In this document: piece by piece, positions 35,971 to 45,299 of the stretch
Layout: every line of letters begins with the position of its first letter
Numbering within the stretch: the first letter of the stretch is position 1
Assembly (NCBI GenBank): GCA_042854365.1
Contig: AP031437.1
Location: forward strand, 248,001 to 312,000
Direction: 5' to 3'
From: Anaeromassilibacillus sp001305115
GTDB lineage: Bacteria; Bacillota; Clostridia; Oscillospirales; Acutalibacteraceae
Length of the DNA stretch: 64,000 nucleotides
Translations under genes and position numbers: made by a program
Notes under the pieces: model-generated
The model's input: only the letters and a program-made list of their open reading frames with translations
Databases searched by the model: none
What the model was told of the DNA's origin: nothing

Positions 35971-38442
35971 TTAGCGCATTTTCTTGAAGATAGGCTTTTT
36001 GACCGCTGTTTTGACAGTCTTATCCACAGGTGGCGCTGGCGGGACAGGCGTTGCGTGCCAGATATTGTCGGCGTAGTCCCGGATGGAGCGGTCTGCGGCA
36101 AAACGGCCTGCTTTGGAAATATTGACCAGGCCCATCTGGTTCCAACGGCTCTGATCCTTAAAGAGCTCTACAGCGCGGTTCTGTGCCTGTGCGTAAGATT
36201 CAAAGTCCGCCAGGACCATGTACGGGTCTTGGTTCAGAAGAGAGTCCGTAATATCGTGGAACGACACGCCGCAGAAGCCCTTGTTCATTTCATCGATAGC
36301 GTTACGAATCACCTGGTTGTTCTCATAGAAGACGCGCGGACGGTAACCGGAACGCTTCAGAGCCGCAACCTCGGGCGTAGTCATGCCGAACAGAATGATG
36401 TTCTCGTCGCCGACCGCCTCATGGATTTCCACATTTGCACCGTCGAGCGTACCCAAGGTAACAGCACCGTTAATCATGAACTTCATATTGCTGGTGCCCG
36501 AAGCCTCGGTGCCAGCCAGGGAAATCTGTTCGCTGATGTCTGCCGCCGGGGTGAGGAGTTCGGCCAGTGTAACGCGGTAATCTTCCACATAGACGACCTT
36601 GAGCTTCTGATTTACGCGGGGATCGTTGTTGATGGTTTCCGCCAAATCGACGATAAAGCGGATCATCTGCTTTGCAAAGTAGTACCCTGCCGCGGCCTTT
36701 GCACCAAAGATATATGTGTGCGGTGTAAAGTCGGCATTCGGGTTGTTGCGCAGCCACTGATACAGGGTCAGAATGTGCAGTGCGTTCAGGTGCTGGCGCT
36801 TGTATTCATGCATACGTTTGATCTGGATGTCGAAGATGGAATCCGGGTCGAGCGTGATGTTATTCGCTTTTTTGATATATTCAGCAAGACGAATCTTATT
36901 GTTGCGTTTAATTTTGCCAAGCTGTTCCAACACGGAGGCGTCATTTTTGAATTCGAGGAATTTTTCCAACTGAGCAGCATCGTGGATATAACCATCGCCG
37001 ATTTTTTCTGTCAGCAAAGCAGCCAACTCCGGATTGGACTGGTTCAACCAGCGGCGGTGTGCAATGCCGTTGGTCACGTTCTGGAACTTCTCGGGCATTT
37101 CCGTGTAGAAATCGTTGAAAACAGTCTCCTTTAGAATGTCGCTGTGCAACGCAGACACACCATTGACGGAGTGGGCGCTGATGACCGCCAGGTTAGCCAT
37201 TTTGACATAACCGTCATTCAACGGCGCCATACGGCCGACCTTATAACCATCTACATGACGCTGATGCATCTGCTCACAGAACCGGCGGTTGATCTCTTGG
37301 ATAATCTGATAAATACGCGGCAGACGGAACTTGAAGAGCTCTTCGCTCCAACATTCAAGCGCCTCGGACATGACGGTGTGGTTGGTATAGGCGGTTGTGC
37401 GGGTAACAATATCCCACGCAGCTTCCCAAGTATAACCGCACTCGTCCAGCATCACACGCATCATCTCCGGGATGGCAAGCACCGGGTGGGTGTCGTTCAG
37501 ATGAATTGCAACCGAATCCGGCAGATTGTCGAGCGTGCTATATTTGAACAGGTGACGGCGGATGATGTCTTGAATCGTCGCAGAGACCAGGAAATATTGC
37601 TGCGACAGACGCAGGCTCTTCCCCTCGAGATGGTTATCCTCCGGGTACAAGACCTTTGTGATGACCTCGGCCATGGCATTCTGCTCCATAGCGCGGAGGT
37701 AGTCGCCGCTGTTGAAGCGGGACATATCGAAGGCCTCGCCGCGGGCGGACCAAATGCGCAGGACGTTGATGCCTCTGCCGTCCATGCCGGATACATACAT
37801 ATCATACGGCACGGCCATCACTTTGTCGTAATCCTTATGGTTCACAATATGGTATTGGTTGTTCCAGTATTCTTCGATATGGCCGCCGAAGTGGACCTCG
37901 ACGCGCTTTTCTGGAACTTCCTGCAACCAAACTTTGCCGCCCGGCAGCCAGAAGTCCGGCAGCTCGGTCTGCCAGCCATCGACCAATTTCTGGCGGAAGA
38001 TGCCGTATTCGTAACAAAGGGAATAGCCCATTGCCGGATACCCTTGGGTGGACAAGCCGTCCAGGAAACATGCGGCCAAACGGCCCAACCCGCCGTTGCC
38101 AAGGCCTGCGTCCGGCTCCTTTTCATACAGGTTGTCGAGCTTCAGCCCCATTTCGGAAAGCGCCTTGCGGAAGTCCTCCTCGATTCCGAGGTTGAACAGA
38201 TTGTTTTTCAGAGAACGTCCCATCAGGAATTCCATGCAGAGATAATAAACACGCTTGGTGTGTGTTTCCTCTGCGCGGGCCTTGAATTCCAGATAACCCT
38301 TTGCCATGAGGTCGCGCACGACGAGGACAACCGCCTTATAACATTGATCATCGGTTGCATTTTCCAGCGTCAGGCCAAAGTTATGCTGCAGCTTAGCTAC
38401 AATTTGTTCTTTGATCGTATTGATCGGCAGCCGGTAGTTCAT
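35971..38442 (-). CDS. glgP: Glycogen/maltodextrin phosphorylase
   Basis: The start is ATG at 38442 (MNYRLPINTIKEQIVAKL), preceded by GGAGG. The product is 823 residues, the normal length for this family. It releases glucose-1-phosphate from alpha-1,4-glucans with pyridoxal phosphate. Conserved blocks include MEFLMGRSLKNNL near the N-terminus, GNGGLGRLAACFLDGLS, HLNDTHPVLAIPEMMR, and the cofactor-binding EASGTSNMKFMINGA, whose Lys is residue 654. The C-terminus is a short basic extension (KTVKTAVKKPIFKKMR). It is the first gene of a likely two-gene unit with the GH13 enzyme. Confidence 0.95.
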   Translation of the reverse strand: MNYRLPINTIKEQIVAKLQHNFGLTLENATDDQCYKAVVLVVRDLMAKGYLEFKARAEETHTKRVYYLCMEFLMGRSLKNNLFNLGIEEDFRKALSEMGLKLDNLYEKEPDAGLGNGGLGRLAACFLDGLSTQGYPAMGYSLCYEYGIFRQKLVDGWQTELPDFWLPGGKVWLQEVPEKRVEVHFGGHIEEYWNNQYHIVNHKDYDKVMAVPYDMYVSGMDGRGINVLRIWSARGEAFDMSRFNSGDYLRAMEQNAMAEVITKVLYPEDNHLEGKSLRLSQQYFLVSATIQDIIRRHLFKYSTLDNLPDSVAIHLNDTHPVLAIPEMMRVMLDECGYTWEAAWDIVTRTTAYTNHTVMSEALECWSEELFKFRLPRIYQIIQEINRRFCEQMHQRHVDGYKVGRMAPLNDGYVKMANLAVISAHSVNGVSALHSDILKETVFNDFYTEMPEKFQNVTNGIAHRRWLNQSNPELAALLTEKIGDGYIHDAAQLEKFLEFKNDASVLEQLGKIKRNNKIRLAEYIKKANNITLDPDSIFDIQIKRMHEYKRQHLNALHILTLYQWLRNNPNADFTPHTYIFGAKAAAGYYFAKQMIRFIVDLAETINNDPRVNQKLKVVYVEDYRVTLAELLTPAADISEQISLAGTEASGTSNMKFMINGAVTLGTLDGANVEIHEAVGDENIILFGMTTPEVAALKRSGYRPRVFYENNQVIRNAIDEMNKGFCGVSFHDITDSLLNQDPYMVLADFESYAQAQNRAVELFKDQSRWNQMGLVNISKAGRFAADRSIRDYADNIWHATPVPPAPPVDKTVKTAVKKPIFKKMR

Positions 38443-38509
38443 AAGAAATCCTCCAAATGTCCAAGAAGTATATATATGTGAGAGAACGACCTGTTGGTCA
38501 TACATACTT

Positions 38510-38538
38510 ATTATATACCAATTATTACTAATTTACAA
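38510..38538 (-). promoter_or_regulatory. Promoter of glgP with a nearby palindrome
   Basis: On the minus strand TTGTAA is followed after 17 bases by a perfect TATAAT. Just downstream, GACC-TGTT-GGTC (38488–38499) is a small inverted repeat that could be an operator. Nothing further is recognisable in 38539–38843 except an isolated TATAAT at 38757 before zapA. Confidence 0.6.
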
Positions 38539-38843
38539 CAAAATCATTCGTTTATCCGCGGATTTCCTTTCCGGGGGAAATTCCGCATGGGGAAGCCAAA
38601 AAAGCCAAATTTACCACAGGAAGGGGCTCTGTGTGCCTTGCAAATGATTTTTGGATGAAATTTATGCACTTTTACTAAATTTCAACAATATGACTGTTTT
38701 GCAGAGCTTTCCCCTTTTTCAGAAAAGAAACGCTTCCTTATTTGACCAAAATAGACTATAATAATAGCTGCTATAGAGATTAAAAAGCCGGAACGGACGG
38801 TTTCCCGCGCCGTTTTCGGCTGGGAAATAGGGGGTATGTTTTC

Positions 38844-39401
38844 ATGAGCAGGAACCGTATCCGGTTAAACATCTGCGGGGCGGAATTTGCCCTCACCTCA
38901 GACGACAGCGAATCGTATATCCATGCGATAGCAGAGGAGGTGGAGGCCGGAATCACCGAATTGGTGGAAAAGAATCCGCACATTTCGATCACAACAGCAG
39001 GGATTATTTCGGCGCTCAACTACTGCGACGCAAAGCATAAAGCGGAGGATGCAGCGGACAACCTGCGTTCTCAGATCAAGGATTACCTGGAGGATTCCTC
39101 TCACGCGCGTACAGAGGCAGAAGAGGCACGCCGGGAGGTGGAACGCCTGAAGAAAGAAATGCAGACCCTGCGGGCGCGCCTTTCTGAGCAAACCGAACAG
39201 ATGGCGAAAGCTGCTCGCGAGCCACAAAAGGCCATCGATGTAGAACCGGCGGTACAACAAAAACCATCCAAGGCGGTTCCGCGGCAGCAGGGCTATGCCC
39301 GTACGGCGAGAGAACATATCCCAGGCGAGCGCGCCCAGACTGTGGTGGAGGACCCGGAAGGCTTTATGAGCTTCTTCGAGAAAAAAGACGATGAACGGTA
39401 A
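38844..39401 (+). CDS. zapA: ZapA-like cell-division protein with a long C-terminal extension
   Basis: This 185-residue protein has a ZapA domain in residues 1–100 (RIRLNICGAEFALTSDDSES, then the helical dimer region with ALNYCDAKHKAEDAADNL), which bundles FtsZ at the division site. A coiled coil (about 85–130) and a Gln/Ala/Pro-rich tail make it longer than typical ZapA (about 90–110 residues). Its end overlaps the U32 peptidase gene by 11 bases, so the two are translationally coupled. Confidence 0.82.
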   Translation: MSRNRIRLNICGAEFALTSDDSESYIHAIAEEVEAGITELVEKNPHISITTAGIISALNYCDAKHKAEDAADNLRSQIKDYLEDSSHARTEAEEARREVERLKKEMQTLRARLSEQTEQMAKAAREPQKAIDVEPAVQQKPSKAVPRQQGYARTAREHIPGERAQTVVEDPEGFMSFFEKKDDER

Positions 39402-41496
39402 TCCGATGCAACCAAAGGTTCCCGAGGTTTTAGCGCCGGCAGGTGGCCCGGAAAGCCTCCAGGCTGCGGTACGCGCGGGGGCAGACGCCGTGTATTTGGG
39501 GGCGTCTGCATTCAGCGCCCGCGCCAATGCAAAGAATTTTGACGGGCAAGCGCTCAAAGAGGCCGTGTACTATTGTCATGCGCGCGGCGTAAAAGTATAT
39601 CTTGCCTTGAACACGCTGTTACAGGAAAATGAGCTGTTGCCTGCGTTAGAGTTGTTGCAATACGCCTGTACCCTTCCGGTGGATGCGGTGCTGGTGCAGG
39701 ATATGGGCCTTTTTCTCTTGGCGAAGAGATGCGCGCCGGGGATGCCCATCCATGCGTCCACGCAGATGTCGCTTCATACGCCGGCCGGCGTTCGTGCAGC
39801 ATATGCGTCCGGAATGGCCCGCGTGGTGCTCTCCAGGGAAATGTCGCTTCGTGAAATCGCCGAGGTTCACACCGCCTGTCCGGTGGAATTGGAGGCGTTT
39901 GTTCACGGAGCCCTGTGTATGTCCGTTTCCGGACAGTGTTATTTCAGTTCCATGCTGGGCGCGCGCAGCGGCAACCGGGGATTGTGTGCTCAGCCGTGCC
40001 GTCTGCCGTTTTCCACGCCGGGTGGAACCGGCCATGACCTCAGCCTGAAGGATCTCTCGATGATTGAACGCATAGGAGAGCTGGCACAAGCGGGGGTTGT
40101 CAGTGCCAAAATCGAAGGACGTATGAAACGGCCGGAGTATGTGGCGGCGGCCGTGCGCGCATGCCGTCTTTCCGCCGATGGGCATGCTCTTCCGCCAGAT
40201 CTGATGCGCAATTTGGGCGCAGTGTTCTCCCGTTCCGGATTTACTACGGGGTACCTCGACGGACATCTGGGCCGGGAGATGTTTGGAACACGGACGAAAG
40301 AGGACGTGACCGGAGCGACGGAAGCGGTGTTTTCAGATCTGCGGAACCTGTACCGCCAAGAGATGCAGAGGGTACCGGTTGTCTTTTCACTGAAGGTCCA
40401 TGCGGGGGAACCCGTGTGCCTCACGGCCCGAGACCACGATGGCCATGAAACCTTTGCGCAGGGACCTGTGCCAGAGCCTGCGCTGCGCCGGCCGGTGACC
40501 GCAGAGCGGTGTACGGACCAGCTGCAAAAAACGGGCGGTACGCCTTTTGGGGTGGAGAAGATTTCCTGCGACCTAGAGGACGGCCTGAGTATTCCGGTTT
40601 CGCTGCTGAACCGGTTGCGCCGGGAAGTATTGGAAAAGCTGGAATGGCTCCGCGCGGTGCGGGAACCCGTCGCATTTTCCATGAAACCATTCTCTCCCAT
40701 GCCGCACCGGGTATACCTCCCCAGTGGAAAATTGCCATTGCGTGCACGTTTTTCAGGGATTGATCTTCCGGAGGCAGCAAAGGAATGCGAGCGGGTGTAC
40801 CTTCCCTATGCGGCCGCGCCGGAGAAACTGGCGGCTTTGCGGAAAGAAGGGGTCCGCGTTGCTTTGGATCTGCCGCGAGGGATGTTCGGTATGGAAGAAG
40901 CGGTCAGAACGCGGTTACAGGCGGCAAAAGAGGCCGGCATCACGCATGTGTGGGCGGGGAACCTGGGCGCTGCGGCGCTTGCAAAGGAGCTGGGGATGAC
41001 CGTCCACGGCGGCTTTTCATTAAATGTGACGAATTCCGCGGCCCTGGAATGGTATTCTGATTTTGGTTTGACGGACACAGAGCTGAGCTTTGAATTAGCG
41101 TTGTCTGCAGCTGCTCAGCTGGGTGGGACGTTACCCCGCGGTTGGGTGCTCTACGGGCGATTGCCGCTGATGTTGACGAGGAACTGCCCTGCGGCCAATT
41201 CTGAAAAAGGATGCCTGCATTGTACAACGGCGCCGGAACTGACCGACCGCAAAGGGGTTCGCTTTCCGGTGCAATGTTACGGGGCGTGCAGCGAAGTGCT
41301 CAATTCCGTTCCGCTCTGGATGGCCGACCGCTTGAATGAGGTCAAACATGTGGATTTCGGAGTCCTGCGGTTTACCACGGAGACAAAAGAAGAGCAGCAA
41401 CGGGTGTTGGAAGCGTACCTACATGGAAAGGGAGTGTCTCTTCCATCCGGGACGTTTACCCGGGGGCTTTACTATAAAGGATGGGTGATGAGCTGA
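39391..41496 (+). CDS. U32-family peptidase/tRNA-hydroxylation-type protein
   Basis: The 701-residue product starts MNGNPMQPKVPEVLAPAGGP. The U32 signature is visible at EAFVHGALCMSVSGQCYFSS followed by GARSGNRGLCAQPCR, with cysteines suited to an iron-sulfur site. A DUF3656-like C-terminal region is likely given the length. Members are annotated as collagenase-like peptidases, but relatives such as RlhA and TrhP take part in RNA hydroxylation, so the peptidase label is uncertain. The zapA–U32 pairing recurs in Firmicutes. Confidence 0.88.
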   Translation: MNGNPMQPKVPEVLAPAGGPESLQAAVRAGADAVYLGASAFSARANAKNFDGQALKEAVYYCHARGVKVYLALNTLLQENELLPALELLQYACTLPVDAVLVQDMGLFLLAKRCAPGMPIHASTQMSLHTPAGVRAAYASGMARVVLSREMSLREIAEVHTACPVELEAFVHGALCMSVSGQCYFSSMLGARSGNRGLCAQPCRLPFSTPGGTGHDLSLKDLSMIERIGELAQAGVVSAKIEGRMKRPEYVAAAVRACRLSADGHALPPDLMRNLGAVFSRSGFTTGYLDGHLGREMFGTRTKEDVTGATEAVFSDLRNLYRQEMQRVPVVFSLKVHAGEPVCLTARDHDGHETFAQGPVPEPALRRPVTAERCTDQLQKTGGTPFGVEKISCDLEDGLSIPVSLLNRLRREVLEKLEWLRAVREPVAFSMKPFSPMPHRVYLPSGKLPLRARFSGIDLPEAAKECERVYLPYAAAPEKLAALRKEGVRVALDLPRGMFGMEEAVRTRLQAAKEAGITHVWAGNLGAAALAKELGMTVHGGFSLNVTNSAALEWYSDFGLTDTELSFELALSAAAQLGGTLPRGWVLYGRLPLMLTRNCPAANSEKGCLHCTTAPELTDRKGVRFPVQCYGACSEVLNSVPLWMADRLNEVKHVDFGVLRFTTETKEEQQRVLEAYLHGKGVSLPSGTFTRGLYYKGWVMS

Positions 41497-41617
41497 TCGG
41501 AAAAGGGAACGTTTAAAAGCCGCGTGTGCGGGACCCTGCTATTTGGAAAAGCTGCCCGAATCATAAAAGGCTGGTGGTGGCTAGAACCCCGGCAGGCAGT
41601 TTTATTGGGATGAGTCC

Positions 41618-42462
41618 ATGGAGAGGGAAGGATGTTCATTCAAAAAGAAGACTTTTGCAGCCTTTGCATGGATGGTGGCAATGGCTCTGATCGTCTCCGG
41701 CTGTTCGCTGTTCAACCTTGGAGGGGCGGAAGCGATGGACTTTGATGCGAAGATGGAGTTAAAGGTCCCGAACCCGGTGCCGGGCGAGACACCAAAGATT
41801 CTATTTGTCGGAAACAGTCATACGTTTACCAATGACTTGCCGGGAACCTTTTACGCATTGGCCGCGGAACTCGGCTATGAAGCGGACGTTTACGATCTAA
41901 CCGAAGGGTATTATACGTTGGAAAACTTTGCTGATCCAGAGGATGAACTGGGTTCGGCGCTTGACTTGACGCTGTCCAGCGAACCGTGGAATTTTGTTGT
42001 GCTGTAAGAGAATACCAGCAATGCGGTATCCCCCACCGCGGACGAAACGATGTTTCCCTATGCGCGTACATTGGATGAAAAGGTCAAGCGTGCGGGGGGA
42101 TAAACTGCTTTTTTGATGACCTGGAGCCCTAAAAACGGCGTGAAAAGCGATCTGTTGAAGCTGGACCGCAAGAGGTACCGTCCATGTTGGCGGAGAATTA
42201 TATTTCAATTGCCGGGGAGTTGGACGACCTGTTGATCCCCGCGGGGGTGGCGTTCATGCGCTGTGCCGGCCCGTATCCAGAGGTGGAACTGTGGGATGAG
42301 GATGGACAGCATCCGTTGCCGGTGGGGACTTATCTTGCGGCATGTACTACGTTTGCAGTCTTTTTCCAGGAGTCGCCGGAAGGATGTCCCTATACGGCGG
42401 AACTGGATGCGGACACGGCGGCGAAGTTACGGGGGATTGCCGCCGATCTAGTGTTGGTATAA
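41618..42462 (+). pseudogene. Broken SGNH-hydrolase-type lipoprotein gene
   Basis: The first frame (41618–42007) encodes a lipoprotein signal (lipobox IVSGC) and the SGNH block I GNSHTFTND. TAA at 42005 falls where the family has a Gln (VVLQE). The same frame then continues readably (ENTSNAVSPTADETMFPYAR) to a second TAA near 42103, again continuing with TAFLMTWSPKNG. A frameshift near 42170 moves the rest into another frame from 42184, which carries block V (DGQHPLPVGTYLA). All catalytic blocks therefore survive in pieces. The parent was a secreted esterase/deacetylase-like enzyme. Two stops and a shift argue for recent decay. Confidence 0.85.
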
Positions 42463-42510
42463 TTCTTGGAATCGATTTTGTTATTATTGTGGAAGTGAAG
42501 GATGTTGTCT

Positions 42511-42951
42511 ATGAAATCCTTAAAAATCAAACGTTTAAATGAAAATGCCATCCTGCCGGAGCGGGCAAGCGCTGGTGCGGCGGGGATGGATTTACATGCC
42601 TGCATCCCGTCTCCCGTGACGATTGCACCGCGTGAATTGGTGCGGATACCGACGGGGCTGGCGATTGCACTGCCCGACGAAAATACCGTTGCGTTGATCT
42701 TTGCGCGCAGCGGCCTGGGAATTAAACATGGGGTTTCCCTCTCCAATGCGGTGGGGGTGATCGACAGCGATTACCGAGGGGAAATCTGTGTCGGCCTGTG
42801 CAACGTAGGAGGGGAACCGTACACCATTGAGCCGAATGAACGGATCGCCCAAATGGTGTTGATGCCGGTCTTGCAGTTGCCTTTGGAGGAAACAGACGAC
42901 CTGGGCGAGACGGAACGCGGGACAGGCGGTCTGGGTTCCACTGGCCGGTAA
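42511..42951 (+). CDS. dut: dUTP diphosphatase
   Basis: The 146-residue product comes from ATG at 42511; an upstream ATG at 42502 is too close to the AAGG site. It hydrolyses dUTP to dUMP, keeping uracil out of DNA. The five trimeric dUTPase motifs are present: AGAAGMDL, ARSGLGIKHGV, GVIDSDYRGE, NERIAQMVLMPV and the C-terminal RGTGGLGSTG. It begins a run with the DUF4321 gene and maf. Confidence 0.95.
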   Translation: MKSLKIKRLNENAILPERASAGAAGMDLHACIPSPVTIAPRELVRIPTGLAIALPDENTVALIFARSGLGIKHGVSLSNAVGVIDSDYRGEICVGLCNVGGEPYTIEPNERIAQMVLMPVLQLPLEETDDLGETERGTGGLGSTGR

Positions 42952-42962
42952 GGGGCGTTGCT

Positions 42963-43229
42963 ATGAAAAAGACCTTGATTCGGAGCTTATTGCTCATTGT
43001 TTTGCTGCTTTTGGCTGTGGTGCTGGGCAGTGTCATCGGTTCAGCGGCCCAGGGGACTTCCTTCCTGTCCTGGTTGGGGATGAGCACTGGCTTTGGGCTG
43101 GAGCCTGTCACGTTGGATCTTGCTATTTTGCAGCTTACCTTTGGTCTGTCCATCCGGGTCAATGTGGCGCAGGCGATTCTGCTTTTGGCAGCCATCCTGG
43201 GGTATACAAGAATCCATGTAAAGGAGTAA
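42963..43229 (+). CDS. DUF4321 small membrane protein
   Basis: This 88-residue protein has two hydrophobic segments (about 6–28 and 62–82) around a short loop. Such DUF4321 proteins often sit between dut/radC-type genes and maf–mreB in Clostridia. The function is unknown. It is 11 bases after dut and 4 before maf, so cotranscribed. Confidence 0.78.
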   Translation: MKKTLIRSLLLIVLLLLAVVLGSVIGSAAQGTSFLSWLGMSTGFGLEPVTLDLAILQLTFGLSIRVNVAQAILLLAAILGYTRIHVKE

Positions 43230-43233
43230 TTTG

Positions 43234-43788
43234 ATGCTGTATCTTGCTTCCTCTTCTCCGCGCAGACAGGAGCTTTTGGCTCTGGCGGGGATTTCTTATA
43301 CCGTTGCGCCGTCCGATGTGGATGAACATTTTGCGGATGGGACGCCGCCCAAAGAGGCCGTGTGCCTGTTAGCGCGGCGGAAAGCAGAGGCGTGTTTTGC
43401 ACGTCATCCGGGCGCCGTTGTTCTGGGAGCGGACACGGTGGTCGCGCTGGAGGGGCAGATTCTCGGCAAGCCTAAGACCCCGGAGCACGCCGCGGATATG
43501 CTCCGGATGCTCTCCGGCAAAACGCATGAGGTATTCACCGGCTTTTGCATTTGCACCGATGACCGTTGTGACGTGGCGGCAGAGCGGACCGAGGTGACCT
43601 TCTATCCGCTCTCGGAGGGGGAAATTCAATCCTATGTCGCCACCGGGGAACCCATGGATAAGGCGGGCGCCTATGGCATTCAGGGAAGGGGCGCGCTGTT
43701 GGTCAAGGGAATTGACGGCGATTATTACAATGTGATGGGCCTTCCGATTGCCCGTGTAGCGCGAATTCTGCGGACATTTGCCGTTTAA
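43234..43788 (+). CDS. maf: Maf nucleoside-triphosphate pyrophosphatase
   Basis: The start is ATG at 43234, seven bases after AAAGGAG. The 184-residue product has the Maf signature LASSSPRRQELL at the N-terminus and GADTVVALEGQILGKP in the middle. Maf proteins hydrolyse dTTP/UTP or modified nucleotides and are linked to septum formation. A short in-frame TTG upstream is less likely. Confidence 0.93.
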   Translation: MLYLASSSPRRQELLALAGISYTVAPSDVDEHFADGTPPKEAVCLLARRKAEACFARHPGAVVLGADTVVALEGQILGKPKTPEHAADMLRMLSGKTHEVFTGFCICTDDRCDVAAERTEVTFYPLSEGEIQSYVATGEPMDKAGAYGIQGRGALLVKGIDGDYYNVMGLPIARVARILRTFAV

Positions 43789-43851
43789 AGTCGATTTTCT
43801 TCATGGCAAAATGTGGAATTTGCCAAAGTTTATTTGTTCACAATTTTTCTG

Positions 43852-43880
43852 TTGAGAATTGGCATACCAACGGGTATAAT
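43852..43880 (+). promoter_or_regulatory. Promoter of mreB
   Basis: TTGAGA is followed after exactly 17 bases by TATAAT, giving a leader of about 120 bases before mreB. Confidence 0.75.
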
Positions 43881-44010
43881 AAAGTTTATGTAAAATACCC
43901 GTGCCCTGTAGAAATGCGGAGCCGCCGGGTTTACTCATATACAAAGCCGTGCAGCGCGCCGCTTGATGAAAGCCCGGTTGTGGGCATTGTTTGAAAGGGG
44001 AATGTTGGCC

Positions 44011-45024
44011 ATGTTTTCGAAGGACATTGGAATTGATCTGGGTACAGCCAATACACTTGTATATATGAAGGGCAAGGGCATTGTCATGCGCGAACCCTCT
44101 GTTGTCGCGGTAGACGTCCGAACCGACACGGTGTTGGCGGTTGGCTCGCATGCGAAAGATATGATCGGCCGTACGCCCGGCTCCATTGTTGCCGTGCGTC
44201 CGCTAAAGGATGGTGTGATCGCTGATTTTGATATTACGGCGACCATGCTCAAGCATTTTATCAAAAAGGCGGTGAAGTCCACCGCTTTCAGCCGCCCACA
44301 CATTGTGGTGTGTATCCCTTCCGGGGTTACGGAGGTCGAACGCCGCGCGGTTGAAGATGCGGCCCGGCAGGCGGGAGCCAGCCAGGTGGAGCTGATCGAA
44401 GAGCCCATGGCGGCGGCGATCGGGGCGGGTCTGCCGGTGGCGGACCCAACCGGCAGTATGGTCGTTGATATCGGCGGCGGTACGGCGGAGGTTGCCGTGA
44501 TCTCCCTGGGCGACATTGTAACGTCCTGTTCCGTGCGCGTGGCAGGCGACAAATTTGACGAAGCGATCATCTCCTATGTCAAAAAGAAGTATAATCTCCT
44601 GATTGGAGAGCGTACTGCGGAGGAAATCAAGATTGCCATCGGTTCGGCTTTCCCAACCGGCAGTGAAGAGGACCGCGCGTCTGTCGAAATCAAGGGACGG
44701 AATCTGGTGGACGGTCTGCCGAAAAACGTGACGATCAGCGCAGAAGAGGTCCGTGAAGCGCTTTCCGATCCGCTCGCTGTCATTGTGGATGCGATCAAGA
44801 GCACTTTGGAAAAGACCCCGCCAGAGCTCTCGGCGGACATTATTGACCATGGAATCATGCTGACCGGCGGCGGCGCGCTGTTGCGCGGGTTGGATCAGCT
44901 GGTGGAGCAGGAGACCGGAATGCCCGTACATGTGGCGGACAGCCCGCTGGATTGCGTGGTGGATGGCACAGGCAAACGGTTGGAGGTTTCTATGCCTTCC
45001 TCCTATTATAAGGCGCGCAGATAA
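44011..45024 (+). CDS. mreB: Rod shape-determining actin-like protein MreB
   Basis: ATG at 44011 (MFSKDIGIDLGTANTL) is ten bases from AAAGGGG; earlier in-frame ATGs are wrongly spaced. The 337-residue product is the usual MreB length. Actin-fold phosphate motifs DLGTANTLVY and VVDIGGGTAEVAVI are present, as is the adenosine motif GIMLTGGGALLRGL. MreB filaments under the membrane guide lateral wall synthesis with MreC, MreD and PBP2, all encoded next. Confidence 0.97.
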   Translation: MFSKDIGIDLGTANTLVYMKGKGIVMREPSVVAVDVRTDTVLAVGSHAKDMIGRTPGSIVAVRPLKDGVIADFDITATMLKHFIKKAVKSTAFSRPHIVVCIPSGVTEVERRAVEDAARQAGASQVELIEEPMAAAIGAGLPVADPTGSMVVDIGGGTAEVAVISLGDIVTSCSVRVAGDKFDEAIISYVKKKYNLLIGERTAEEIKIAIGSAFPTGSEEDRASVEIKGRNLVDGLPKNVTISAEEVREALSDPLAVIVDAIKSTLEKTPPELSADIIDHGIMLTGGGALLRGLDQLVEQETGMPVHVADSPLDCVVDGTGKRLEVSMPSSYYKARR

Positions 45025-45219
45025 TCGATGAGAAAACGGTGATGTCCATCGCGGAAGTTCCCAGTTGGGAGTGTATCCGCAGAAGAGAAGGTTTTATCCA
45101 TTCGCCGGGCGGCTGTAGCAGGGGAAACGGCCTGCTTTGGATGTGCCCCCGATGGGATTCTGAGAAAGGCCCCTGGAATTGTGAGGGACTTTCAATAAAC
45201 GGAGAGGTTCCAAACAATG

Positions 45220-45253
45220 AATCACGGGCGTGCTTTGTGCGCCCGTGATTTTT
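45220..45253 (+). terminator. Terminator between mreB and mreC
   Basis: AATCACGGGCG and CGCCCGTGATT flank a nine-base loop and are followed by TTT. It suggests mreB is expressed at a higher level than mreCD. Confidence 0.75.
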
Positions 45254-45299
45254 GCAACGGCCCCTTTTCCCTCAAAAAGCAACGGGAGGTGTTTGCAAG

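Noticed and set aside
45039..45248. 69-residue frame between mreB and mreC
   Set aside because: Composition is not protein-like and it overlaps the terminator at 45220.
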